Shown here: positions 7,178 to 15,219 of the stretch, one piece after another
How the letters are laid out: every line of letters starts with the position of its first letter
Numbering within the stretch: position 1 is the first letter of the stretch
From: a virus
IMG/VR virus record: IMGVR_UViG_3300032163_000453
Coordinates: 1-23,226 of that record
Strand: one strand, 5' to 3'
Length of the DNA: 23,226 nt
Made by a program: the position numbers and the translations under genes
The notes under the pieces: model-generated
Seen by the model: the letters and a program-made list of their open reading frames with translations, nothing else
Database searches by the model: none
Told to the model about the DNA's origin: nothing

Positions 7178-7878
7178 TGGCACAGGGATCACGCTATGTT
7201 TCAGATGTTTTGAGAATCATGCGGCAAGCATTGCAGCGACGCAATGCTAATGATCCCGATGCTACGGATGCCGTATTTCTAAGGTATATCAACGACTTTG
7301 TCAGTTTGACGATGTCTAACGATATGCGCATCGCGGAACAGTTTGGCACGTTGTCATTTACCGTTGATGAAAATAGCTTAGACGGCGTTTACACATTCAA
7401 TGATGTGGCGGCCTCAAGCGATTTCGTCGATATTTCAAGCGAAGCGTTTATCTCTCTGTATGATCCCGTGGACAATTCGATTTCATGGAATGAGTTGTTG
7501 ATTTATTACGATCCGCAGCAGTTTTTCGAAATGTGGGGGATCAACAATAATGAAACGCTGATTCGTGGCAATCCGACCGAAATGCTTTTTTATGGCAATG
7601 AGATGACTTTTCGGACATTGCCGGATACCTCCTATCTCGTTAAAATCTATGGCTATAAGAAATGTAACGATTATTCCCTTGAAGGCGATCCTGAGCTTCA
7701 GTTTGATTACTGGTTGCGCTATGTCGCTTATGGGGCGTGTGTCAATTATGCCAATGATTACGGCTTTGATCAAGAAGCGTTAGATCGATTGTACAAAACA
7801 TTCAATCGTGAACGCTGTTTAATGCTCAATCACACACATAATCGCATCAAAAAAAGTCGCTGTTTCCCTCAATTTTAA
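7177..7878 (+). CDS. Putative head-tail adaptor (P22 gp4 / T7 gp11 type)
   Basis: A 233-residue protein, ATG 7177 overlapping the previous TAA, with AAGGAG 9 nt upstream. The N-terminus (YVSDVLRIMRQALQRRN, then AVFLRYINDFVSLTM) is the helical, membrane-free start seen in adaptors. The middle is beta-rich, and the end (WLRYVAYGACVNYANDYG, then ALDRLYKTFNRER) resembles the C-terminal helices of phage adaptors that form a ring under the portal and take the tail. The family usually runs about 160-250 aa. No lytic motif of the kind reported in P22 gp4 was identified. The assignment rests on fold pattern and gene order. Confidence 0.6.
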   Translation: MAQGSRYVSDVLRIMRQALQRRNANDPDATDAVFLRYINDFVSLTMSNDMRIAEQFGTLSFTVDENSLDGVYTFNDVAASSDFVDISSEAFISLYDPVDNSISWNELLIYYDPQQFFEMWGINNNETLIRGNPTEMLFYGNEMTFRTLPDTSYLVKIYGYKKCNDYSLEGDPELQFDYWLRYVAYGACVNYANDYGFDQEALDRLYKTFNRERCLMLNHTHNRIKKSRCFPQF

Positions 7879-7890
7879 AAGGAATGAATT

Positions 7891-8595
7891 ATGGCATGGT
7901 CTTCACTCGCACCGGACGGCGCTAAAAGCGTAAAAGCAAATTTCCCGATTTTGTCAGCTAACACAACCTACACTCAAGTTACGTTAGGAATGGTGGCTAA
8001 TGGATCAGCAAATTCAACGTCGACTAAAGATCATTATTGGAATATCGATAGTAATTTTGATGGTCGTCACCGTTACATCAATTCCCCTGCGTATACTACC
8101 AGCACTGCGGGCGCCGTTGATCCTCTTATTGGTGCTGGTATGGATGCTGTCTTGTACGCGAAAAGAAAACTGGTAGGAGAAGCCACTGCTCAACAGGACG
8201 TTCAGTTCTTTCTCAAGAATAGTTCTCAGGTGATGCAGATGTTAGGTATTAGAGCATGCATTGTTTTTAACTGGAATATTCCTGTTCCTACTAATCCTAC
8301 GGTAGTCTACTCGCACAATTGCACACTTGATGCCTCGTTACTTGGTCAAGGACTTTCTGAAAGACGCTTTTCAATGCTTTTCACAGAAGCATTGCCAAGC
8401 GTAAATTATCTTGGTTTTGGTGGTGCAGTAGGAACGACAGGTTTAACATCTGCTCAAGTTTTCCCTAATACGGGAGCTGTTTTGAGTGACGTAAAAACAC
8501 AAAATTTCATGCAATTTTATATACAAAACACTTCTAATAATTTTACGCAATTTCGATATCCCATTCAGGTTTGGGCATTTGTTTTCGGAGGCTAA
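7891..8595 (+). CDS. Unknown virion protein, beta-rich
   Basis: A 234-residue protein with AAGGAATG before ATG 7891. Composition is rich in Asn, Ser, Thr and Ala, with many beta-type stretches (TYTQVTLGMVANG, then QVFPNTGAVLSDV, then YPIQVWAFVFGG) and one long internal segment AGMDAVLYAKRKLVGEATA that may be helical. No signal peptide, membrane segment or enzymatic motif is seen. Its stop overlaps the start of the hub gene (TAATG), so the two are probably made in step. A structural virion role is likely from context; head decoration, tail accessory and receptor contact are all possible. Confidence 0.6.
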   Translation: MAWSSLAPDGAKSVKANFPILSANTTYTQVTLGMVANGSANSTSTKDHYWNIDSNFDGRHRYINSPAYTTSTAGAVDPLIGAGMDAVLYAKRKLVGEATAQQDVQFFLKNSSQVMQMLGIRACIVFNWNIPVPTNPTVVYSHNCTLDASLLGQGLSERRFSMLFTEALPSVNYLGFGGAVGTTGLTSAQVFPNTGAVLSDVKTQNFMQFYIQNTSNNFTQFRYPIQVWAFVFGG

Positions 8596-10484
8596 TGGAT
8601 ATCTATGAAATTACAGCATGGTCATCGGGTGTTAACAAGTCAGGCGTTAATTATTTGCAGCCATCGGATTCTTTTCAAGATGTTATTGACGGCTATATTT
8701 ATCGCCAAGTTTTGCAATCGCGTAGAGGATTCGGTTATTTTGCTCCTAGACTAGCCGGGGCTACACGTATTATGGGGATCTTTGACTTCATAAAACCTGA
8801 TGGGACATATGAATTATTAGCCACGGATTTGAACTTTCTTTATCGCTACAACACAACTACCGGCGTTTTTGATCAATTAGCATTTGGTGGCTCGATGGCT
8901 GGTTATGCAGGATTCGCAATCGGAGGAGTGCCTAAGGATGACAATGACGGCTATATATCCGGTGTCAGCTATCCTACCGCTTCTAATGGAACGCGCTTCG
9001 TATTCACAGGGAAAGGCATTGCAGCCAATGCAGCAGGATCAGCAGTTTTCTTTTATGACGGGACAAATGTAAAAAATTTTACTAGTGTCATGGACAATCT
9101 AAATTATGCGGCGCCGGTAGAAGGCGCTTTATCCCGTGCAACTTATGTCTTTTACCTTAATGGACGTATCAATTTTGTTATTCCGACGGTGAATGCTGTG
9201 CAGCGCAATCAGGGCGTTCTATACTCGGGTATTCGCACGACAAGCGGAAACGGGGATAAATTCAATGTGGCAGGGGCAGGCCTCTTTCAATTTAGTACGT
9301 ATGAAGATATCCGTTCTTGCGGCATCTTAGGGGATGACTTGATTGTATGGTTTTCAAATTCCGTTCGTGCATTGGAAATCACTTCTGATGCGTTTAACCC
9401 CTATCGTCCTTACAATATCCCGAGTGCAATCGGCGTGGATGCACCCTTCTCTTGTGTTTCTTGGGCTCAAAATAATATGGCCTTGGGAAAAGAAGGTGCT
9501 TTGCAAACAGATAGTCGAGCAGCATTACGTTTCGATAATAAAATCCCCTCATTTACAGCAGATGAAGTTGATGAGCTCAATTTTGGATTGACTTACGGTG
9601 GCTTTGATCGCATTACAGGGCAGTTTCTTTGGTTTTATAAATCAGCTGATTCAGATGCTTCTGATATCACTCAAGATAAAACACTGGTATACAATTACGA
9701 AGAGAAAACGTGGTCAATTTACAACCAACGCTTTAGCGTATTAGGTCAAACCGTTGTAGGCACGAATTTAACGTGGAATGACATTGATGAAACTGCCGGT
9801 AATCTCTCATGGAGCCGATGGGATACGACAGAGGAAACATGGAATAATATTGGAATCGGAAATAATATTAAGAAAACGCTTGCTGGTGATGATCTCGGAT
9901 TCATCTATGAATTGAATCAAGATTTTGATGACTATTTTGCTTCTGTCAGTGCGATTACTAAAGCGTCTAATGCTGTGGCAACCATTAGTGCATCGTCTTT
10001 TAAAGCGGGTGACGTGGTCATTTTTGAAAATATCGAAGGGATGACACAAATCAATGAAATCGAGGCGTTGATTGTTTCTGCAACACCAACCAGCATTACA
10101 ACTAACATCGATTCCACCTTATTTGATACCTTTACAGCTGGTGGAACGGTTACAAAACCTGTGCGTTTTTCCGCTAAAACAATCCCACTGAATCCGTATC
10201 GCAACCAAGGAAGAAAAATCCGCATTGCTTATGTAGAGTTTTTGCTCGATTGCAATGGGGGATCACTTAATGTCGATGTCTATGATGATGAAAATGAAAC
10301 GCCTTTTTTAGCAGATCGACCAATTGCAACAACTTTGACGACGCAAGAGCGGGAGTGGGTGACGATGACCGTCAACCATGAAGCTAATTTCATCACATTT
10401 GCTTTGAAACAGTCGAGTTATAAAAATCAAATTAGGCTCACCAATATGCGCATTCATGCGTTGCCGGGAGGATTAACAAGCTAA
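8595..10484 (+). CDS. Tail hub / DNA stabilisation-type protein with FCCH-like insert
   Basis: I chose ATG 8595 (GGAGG about 5 nt upstream, TAATG overlap) over an in-frame TTG at 8571; the product is 629 aa. Repeating beta stretches such as ELLATDLNFLYRYNTTTG and LVYNYEEKTWSIYNQRF suggest a beta-propeller-like fold as in P22 gp10 and T7 gp12-type hubs, which plug the tail and hold the packaged DNA. Residues about 450-520 (KASNAVATISASSFKAGD, then NIEGMTQINE, then FTAGGTVT) form a third FCCH-like module inserted before the C-terminal domain. That last domain (KIRIAYVEFLLDCNGG, then LTNMRIHAL) ends as in hub proteins. Hub assignment is moderate. Confidence 0.6.
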   Translation: MDIYEITAWSSGVNKSGVNYLQPSDSFQDVIDGYIYRQVLQSRRGFGYFAPRLAGATRIMGIFDFIKPDGTYELLATDLNFLYRYNTTTGVFDQLAFGGSMAGYAGFAIGGVPKDDNDGYISGVSYPTASNGTRFVFTGKGIAANAAGSAVFFYDGTNVKNFTSVMDNLNYAAPVEGALSRATYVFYLNGRINFVIPTVNAVQRNQGVLYSGIRTTSGNGDKFNVAGAGLFQFSTYEDIRSCGILGDDLIVWFSNSVRALEITSDAFNPYRPYNIPSAIGVDAPFSCVSWAQNNMALGKEGALQTDSRAALRFDNKIPSFTADEVDELNFGLTYGGFDRITGQFLWFYKSADSDASDITQDKTLVYNYEEKTWSIYNQRFSVLGQTVVGTNLTWNDIDETAGNLSWSRWDTTEETWNNIGIGNNIKKTLAGDDLGFIYELNQDFDDYFASVSAITKASNAVATISASSFKAGDVVIFENIEGMTQINEIEALIVSATPTSITTNIDSTLFDTFTAGGTVTKPVRFSAKTIPLNPYRNQGRKIRIAYVEFLLDCNGGSLNVDVYDDENETPFLADRPIATTLTTQEREWVTMTVNHEANFITFALKQSSYKNQIRLTNMRIHALPGGLTS

Positions 10485-10750
10485 TGGGTAAAATTGCAAC
10501 CACTTTTAACGTCGGTGATCGCACAGCTATAACCCCAGAAAAGCTTCTTGTTTTGATGGAGCGCATGTACAAAGATTTGGCAGAGGCGGTAAATGGAAAA
10601 CCTGATATATACGAACGTACAACGGATGGCCAAACAAGTGATACTTTTCTGTCTCAGGGGTCTATTAATATCAATACGGCAACGGATAAAGTCGAGATGC
10701 TGACAAATCACATCGACACGACAACCGTTACTTGGAAAACACTTACTTAG
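10484..10750 (+). CDS. Small protein of unknown function
   Basis: An 88-residue protein starting in a TAATG overlap with the hub gene; GGAGG lies about 13 nt before the ATG. The first 40 residues include a helix (PEKLLVLMERMYKDLAEAVNG) and the rest is polar and beta-prone (INTATDKVEMLTNHI). No motif or membrane span is visible. Similar short helix-plus-beta proteins occur between hub and ejection genes in podoviruses, sometimes as trimeric fibre attachment or needle pieces, but I cannot assign one. Confidence 0.6.
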   Translation: MGKIATTFNVGDRTAITPEKLLVLMERMYKDLAEAVNGKPDIYERTTDGQTSDTFLSQGSININTATDKVEMLTNHIDTTTVTWKTLT

Positions 10751-10758
10751 AGGGATTT

Positions 10759-11472
10759 ATGGTTTTACCACTCTTAGCAGCAGCCGGAATATCAGCAGCG
10801 GGTTCGCTTGCTTCGGCGGGATTATCATCTGGTATCAATGCCTATAGCCAACGCAAGCAAAATGCGGCTCAAGGGAAGGCAAATAAGCCCTATATGCAAC
10901 ATCAAGAGCGTAAAAATAGGCTTATTGATGAGCTGCTTGCTTCGATTGAGGGTAATGGAAAATACAGCGGACTTTTTAAAAATAGTGAAGCTGATTTTCA
11001 GAAATCCTTTGTCGATCCTGCTAAAGCGCGGTTCAATAATCAAATAGCTCCTCAGATTCAACAACAGTCTATTTACGGTGGCACGGACAATAGCTCTCAA
11101 TTGGATGACCAGCTTTTACGTGCAGGTGTCAATATGGATCAACTGTTGAATCAAAGCTATGCGGACTACCAAAACAAGGGAAAGGATCGTATTCAAAATA
11201 CTTTAAATTCGATTCTTGGACAGTCGGCACCTATGCCTTTGCAAGCACAAACGAATCCTAGTCCGTGGGCAGATGCAGCCCAGGGCTTTTTGCAATCAGG
11301 TGCTTTAACGAATTTAATTGGCGGACTTACTAGCGGTGGTGGGCAAACACAGACAGGAGCCGCTCCGCAAATGTCACAACAGCAAATTGATGCGCTTAAT
11401 CCTCCAACATTTAGGCGTTTAGACGCTTCGAATCCGCGTCAAGGATTTATCAACAACAACACTTACGCATAA
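10759..11472 (+). CDS. Putative internal virion / DNA ejection protein
   Basis: A 237-residue protein starting at ATG 10759 with AGAGGGA upstream; GTG/ATG-like codons before this at 10732 lie within the previous gene. The N-terminus (LPLLAAAGISAAGSLASAGL) is a hydrophobic, Gly/Ala-rich helix of the kind found at the start of T7 gp14 and in P22 gp7-type ejection proteins, which leave the capsid and form a channel through the cell envelope. A helical, Gln/Asn-rich body follows, and a flexible Gly/Gln-rich segment near residues 190-215. Size is close to gp7 (229 aa) and gp14 (196 aa). It is followed by a very large protein, as in ejection gene clusters. Confidence 0.6.
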   Translation: MVLPLLAAAGISAAGSLASAGLSSGINAYSQRKQNAAQGKANKPYMQHQERKNRLIDELLASIEGNGKYSGLFKNSEADFQKSFVDPAKARFNNQIAPQIQQQSIYGGTDNSSQLDDQLLRAGVNMDQLLNQSYADYQNKGKDRIQNTLNSILGQSAPMPLQAQTNPSPWADAAQGFLQSGALTNLIGGLTSGGGQTQTGAAPQMSQQQIDALNPPTFRRLDASNPRQGFINNNTYA

Positions 11473-11482
11473 GGGCTATATA

Positions 11483-14400
11483 ATGGCATACGATATGACA
11501 GGAATCGAATTAGCTCGCAATGCCTCTAATAATGTGACGGCTGGATTTAAAGAAGGGCAACAACGAAATATTATCGAGGATATTCTTTCCGATGCGCAGC
11601 AGTCCGGGGACGTTGATCAATTGCAAAAGTCTTTGGGAAAGATCCTTTCTCAAGTTGAACCTTCCCGGCAGCAAGCGGCTATTCAAGTTATTGAAGGGAT
11701 CGCGCAGAATATGCAGCGCAAAAAGCAGAGCACGGCATTGCAAGATGTTGGCGTCAATCCTAATTTGCCTCCTAAACTGCAAGAAGCACAATATAATACT
11801 AACTTATCGAATCAGCGTGCGGCGGCAATCTTAGGTAATGGTGGACAACTACAGCAACCGCAAGGCGGTCAACTTCCTACAGCGCAGCCAGGAGCGCCGG
11901 GACAAAATGGACAAAACCCCGGATTTGGTGGTTATGGTGATCTTTCCGATCAACAGTTGATTGCCTTAACGGGACTTGCTGAACATAAAGAGCCTGCTAA
12001 AGCAGAATTAAAGCGAAGAGAAACAGCACGCAAACCGACAAAAAGAGATGAGAAGCGTCAAGAGAAAGTTGATGATTATATCGAAGAAATGACTAAGACA
12101 GCTCCTCGCGTCAAAGAAAGCTTAGCCCACATCAAACGTATGCGTGAATTATCTCAGAACCTTACAGGATTGGTAGGGTATGGAAAAGCAGCTATTGGGT
12201 CAGCTGATGCTAAGGAATTCAACGCCTTAGGAGCCATTTCTCTTGAACCAGCAATCAAGGCTTTATTTCCGCGTGGTACGATTGCACGTGAAAAATTCAA
12301 CTTTTTGAAAGATGCATTGGTTCCTACCGCTTCTGAAACTTTTCGTGGGCAACAAGGAAAATTGAATGCCCTCGAATCATTTATGACGGCAGCAGAAGCT
12401 CAAGTGCAAAAATTTGAACGTCTCTATAATCAATATGGTGCTGATATTCCTTTTGAAGAACTGCACCGATTAGAATTAGAATCGGAAAATCTGGTCAATA
12501 GTGCGATTTTGTCAGACATTGATCAAAAAAAAAATGAAGAATCCGGCGCTATAGCTCAAGAGCAACCTTTACAGCCTCAGGAATCGAATCAACAACTTCA
12601 ACAAGGTCAGCCTATTGGCCAATCTCAGCAACAGCAGCCAGAGTCTTTAGAATCGTCCGATGACCGCAATCTTTTACAACGTCTCAATGATTATCAAACC
12701 GATCGCGCAGCTGAGCAATGGAATGCAATCGGAAGCGGTGCGCGTGGTGTAGCAAAAGCCGTTGGTGCAACAGGTGATTTTGCTACTTGGTTAGGTAGTT
12801 TCCTTGGTGATAGCGTTCTTTTTCATGGTCTTGCCGGTGAACTGAAAAAGAACACAAAAGAAATTTTCGGGAAAGAGATGAATCTTGAACAACTTTCCGA
12901 AAAGGCTTTTGATTATATCACTAAAGATTTGGGTGTTCCTAAAGGGAAAGTCGCAGAATATTTTCAATCTGCTTCTAAGGTGGGCACAGAATTTGGACTA
13001 TTCGGAGGAGGGCCGGCAGCAATAGAAGGAGCCATTTCTGGAATTGCTTTGCAATCTGCGCATGATGCAGATGCCGGACCATTAGCTGAATTAGGAGCGG
13101 TATTTTTAGGGCCTATTGCAGCTAAAGGGCCAAAGTTCTTAGAGTTCGCGCAAAACGTAGCTAAAGATCCTCAAGTTCTTTTGAAAATGGGAAAAGATTT
13201 TGTCAATTGGGTTAAAGATGTTCCCGGCAAGCTAAAAGAAAAATTGCGTGAACCAGCAGCAAAAGCAACGATCGAACAATTGGAATTGAAGCCTAGTCAA
13301 ATTAAAAAGACTGGCGAATTGCGTACAAAGACAGAAGGAAAACAGCCACTTAGTGAAGTTTTCAATAATGAGCACGTCAATGCAATCGAAGCAAAGATGT
13401 CTCAGTCTCCGGAAGGCGCAAAAATTTACCAGCCTTTATTTGAAGAGATTTCTAGAGAGAATTTTAACAAGTATGAAGAGATTTTGGCTAATAGCGCTCG
13501 AGCAGAGCCAAGAAATTACGTTCATAATTTTGATACTCCTCAGGCTCATAAAGAGCTTACGGAAGAATTCTTTCAAACTGTTTTTCAAGAGAATGCAGCC
13601 ACAAAGGCTCAATTCCGCACGGAGTTTGGCAATCTGACAAAGGCACGCCCTAAAGATGCCCGTATTGATTTAACGCAAACAAATCGAGCGATTAGAGCTA
13701 TTGATTCGGGTATCCAAGAACTGCAAAAAGGAGGAACCATTCCGAAAGATGCGGAACCAATCAGATATCTAGAATCTCTCAAAGAACGGTTAACGGAATT
13801 GCCAAAAGAGCAAGCTGAAAAAGTATCCAAATTAAAATCACAAGTTGAAGCAGGTAAAAAAGAATTAACAGCAAGCAAAGAAAAATACAACGCTCCTAAG
13901 GGGCAAATTGCCTATAAACCTCCGGGAACAGATGAAAGACTAGCTAAATTAATATCTACAATTGCAAGAGATGAAAAAGAGATTGCTCAATTGAGCAAAA
14001 TAGGCGCCCGCGTTGAAGAAGTCGAAAAAGGCTTTCGCAAGATCAATAAAGCATTGAATTGGGAAAAAGCTTTTGAATATAAGGATTTACCCCGTTTGAA
14101 ACTGAAAGGTATCTTTAGTGATATCTTGGAAAATGGGTACGGAAAGACGAATCCAAAATATGCTAAGGCATTTAAGACAACAAATTCTCAATATTCTAGT
14201 ATGTCAGATACCATCTTATCCGATATGGTTTTTGATTTTCTTCATAGTGAAAACCCTGAGATGGTCAAAAAATGGCTTCAAACAAGCCCAAAAAGCGTTG
14301 CGGATTTTGATCGATTGACAGCAAGTACAGGCAATCTCTTTTTTCAGAATTTAGGAAAAACACTTAAATCGGCCACCGCATATGAAATGACGGTACCGAA

Positions 14401-14905
14401 AATTTTCACTAAAGATTTCCGGGTAAGACCTAATCCCGGACGGTTCACTCCTAAAGACCAACGCATTTTACATTCACTATTGGGAGATGCAGCCTATAAC
14501 CGTTTTGACGCTCTGCAAAAAGTCTTTGCTAAAGATGCTAAAAAGTTTGATGCCTACCTCAACAAAAGCAATACGTATACTCAGCTTAACCAAGATGCCA
14601 AATTGCTAGCAAAATTCACAGGTTTTTGGGATTTGGTCAAAGGAATGGCTTCTATCTATTCTGGTAAATTTTCTATGGGATTAAAGAAGGGAGCCGTTGC
14701 AGGAGGGAAACTTGCTTATGGTAAAAAAGATAAGATTTTATCGCATTTACTTACTGATAAAGATTTCCAAAGTGCCCTTATAAAGGTTGTTAATGAAACT
14801 CAGAAAGCTAAACCAGATTATACAGCTTTAGAAAATCTTGCTAAAATCGTGAAGAAACGAGGACTTCCCATTCATGATGTCATTGAAAAGGAAAATCAGC
14901 GTTAA
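11483..14905 (+). CDS. Large 1140-aa virion protein, ejection-protein candidate
   Basis: Starts at ATG 11483 with AAGGG upstream. I do not recognise the family. The order is a helical N-terminus (residues about 1-110), a Gln/Gly/Pro-rich low-complexity linker near 120-155, a helical region to about 350, a second Gln-rich linker near 355-395, a Gly/Ala-rich amphipathic or membrane-active zone near 500-560, coiled-coil segments around 770-860, and a basic C-terminus. No lytic transglycosylase signature is obvious. Length and order after a gp14/gp7-like gene match the large ejection proteins of podoviruses (T7 gp16, P22 gp16/gp20), so that is the best inference. Confidence 0.55.
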   Translation: MAYDMTGIELARNASNNVTAGFKEGQQRNIIEDILSDAQQSGDVDQLQKSLGKILSQVEPSRQQAAIQVIEGIAQNMQRKKQSTALQDVGVNPNLPPKLQEAQYNTNLSNQRAAAILGNGGQLQQPQGGQLPTAQPGAPGQNGQNPGFGGYGDLSDQQLIALTGLAEHKEPAKAELKRRETARKPTKRDEKRQEKVDDYIEEMTKTAPRVKESLAHIKRMRELSQNLTGLVGYGKAAIGSADAKEFNALGAISLEPAIKALFPRGTIAREKFNFLKDALVPTASETFRGQQGKLNALESFMTAAEAQVQKFERLYNQYGADIPFEELHRLELESENLVNSAILSDIDQKKNEESGAIAQEQPLQPQESNQQLQQGQPIGQSQQQQPESLESSDDRNLLQRLNDYQTDRAAEQWNAIGSGARGVAKAVGATGDFATWLGSFLGDSVLFHGLAGELKKNTKEIFGKEMNLEQLSEKAFDYITKDLGVPKGKVAEYFQSASKVGTEFGLFGGGPAAIEGAISGIALQSAHDADAGPLAELGAVFLGPIAAKGPKFLEFAQNVAKDPQVLLKMGKDFVNWVKDVPGKLKEKLREPAAKATIEQLELKPSQIKKTGELRTKTEGKQPLSEVFNNEHVNAIEAKMSQSPEGAKIYQPLFEEISRENFNKYEEILANSARAEPRNYVHNFDTPQAHKELTEEFFQTVFQENAATKAQFRTEFGNLTKARPKDARIDLTQTNRAIRAIDSGIQELQKGGTIPKDAEPIRYLESLKERLTELPKEQAEKVSKLKSQVEAGKKELTASKEKYNAPKGQIAYKPPGTDERLAKLISTIARDEKEIAQLSKIGARVEEVEKGFRKINKALNWEKAFEYKDLPRLKLKGIFSDILENGYGKTNPKYAKAFKTTNSQYSSMSDTILSDMVFDFLHSENPEMVKKWLQTSPKSVADFDRLTASTGNLFFQNLGKTLKSATAYEMTVPKIFTKDFRVRPNPGRFTPKDQRILHSLLGDAAYNRFDALQKVFAKDAKKFDAYLNKSNTYTQLNQDAKLLAKFTGFWDLVKGMASIYSGKFSMGLKKGAVAGGKLAYGKKDKILSHLLTDKDFQSALIKVVNETQKAKPDYTALENLAKIVKKRGLPIHDVIEKENQR

Positions 14906-14909
14906 TTTT

Positions 14910-15086
14910 TTATATCTTCCCTATATCTTCTTTGAGCTTTGCTAATTGAGCGTCAAAGGCTTTATTCATCAACTTTGACAAGCTCAAATGCGTGAGAACG
15001 GCCATGATCTTCATCGATTCATACGTCCTTCTCTGCATTCGAATTGTCGTCACTACAATTTCGTTTTTATCTCTGTTACTTTTCAT
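14910..15086 (-). CDS. Ribbon-helix-helix (Arc/MetJ-like) regulator
   Basis: The only complete gene on the - strand. The core VVTTIRMQRRTYESMKIMAV, then LSLSKLMNKAFDAQL, is a ribbon-helix-helix DNA-binding domain: an N-terminal strand that enters the major groove, helix A, a turn, then helix B. Such proteins, like P22 Arc and Mnt, repress as dimers. The ATG at 15086 gives 58 aa. The frame also opens at GTG 15131 (73 aa), and a start at GTG 15053 would give 48 aa and keep the strand. The start matters, because a consensus promoter overlaps the ATG (see 15085-15113). It ends 4 nt from the large gene, tail to tail, and lies upstream of the first fibre gene. Confidence 0.75.
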   Translation of the reverse strand: MKSNRDKNEIVVTTIRMQRRTYESMKIMAVLTHLSLSKLMNKAFDAQLAKLKEDIGKI

Positions 15087-15113
15087 TATATGATACTTTT
15101 TCCTTTTTGTCAA
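15085..15113 (-). promoter_or_regulatory. Consensus sigma70-type promoter on the - strand
   Basis: On the - strand, TTGACA (15113-15108) is followed after exactly 17 nt by TATAAT (15090-15085), a perfect match to the sigma70 consensus in both boxes and spacing. The expected start site near 15078 lies after the ATG at 15086, so if this promoter drives the regulator the ATG at 15086 cannot be used. Confidence 0.7.
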
Positions 15114-15145
15114 TGAATACGAATATATCACTTATTTTATTGACA
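15108..15145. promoter_or_regulatory. Inverted repeat TGTCAAT / ATTGACA, possible operator
   Basis: TGTCAAT (15108-15114) and ATTGACA (15139-15145) are perfect 7-bp inverted arms separated by 24 nt. The left arm contains the - strand -35 box. The right arm contains a TTGACA pointing toward the fibre gene, but I see no good -10 at 16-18 nt from it. It could be divergent -35 elements or a binding site for the regulator; both are inference. The surrounding 15132-15219 is AT-rich and holds no gene. Confidence 0.35.
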
Positions 15146-15219
15146 CCTTAGTTTCTTCGATCTTTTTTTACGATCCTTCAGGCACGGTAAAAATAAAAAC
15201 TTAAATCGAGGACAATCCG

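Noticed and set aside
15140-15174. A + strand promoter for the fibre gene using TTGACA at 15140
   Set aside because: No acceptable -10 box lies at 16-18 nt (the stretch is T-rich); TACGAT is 23 nt away, too far for a normal spacer.
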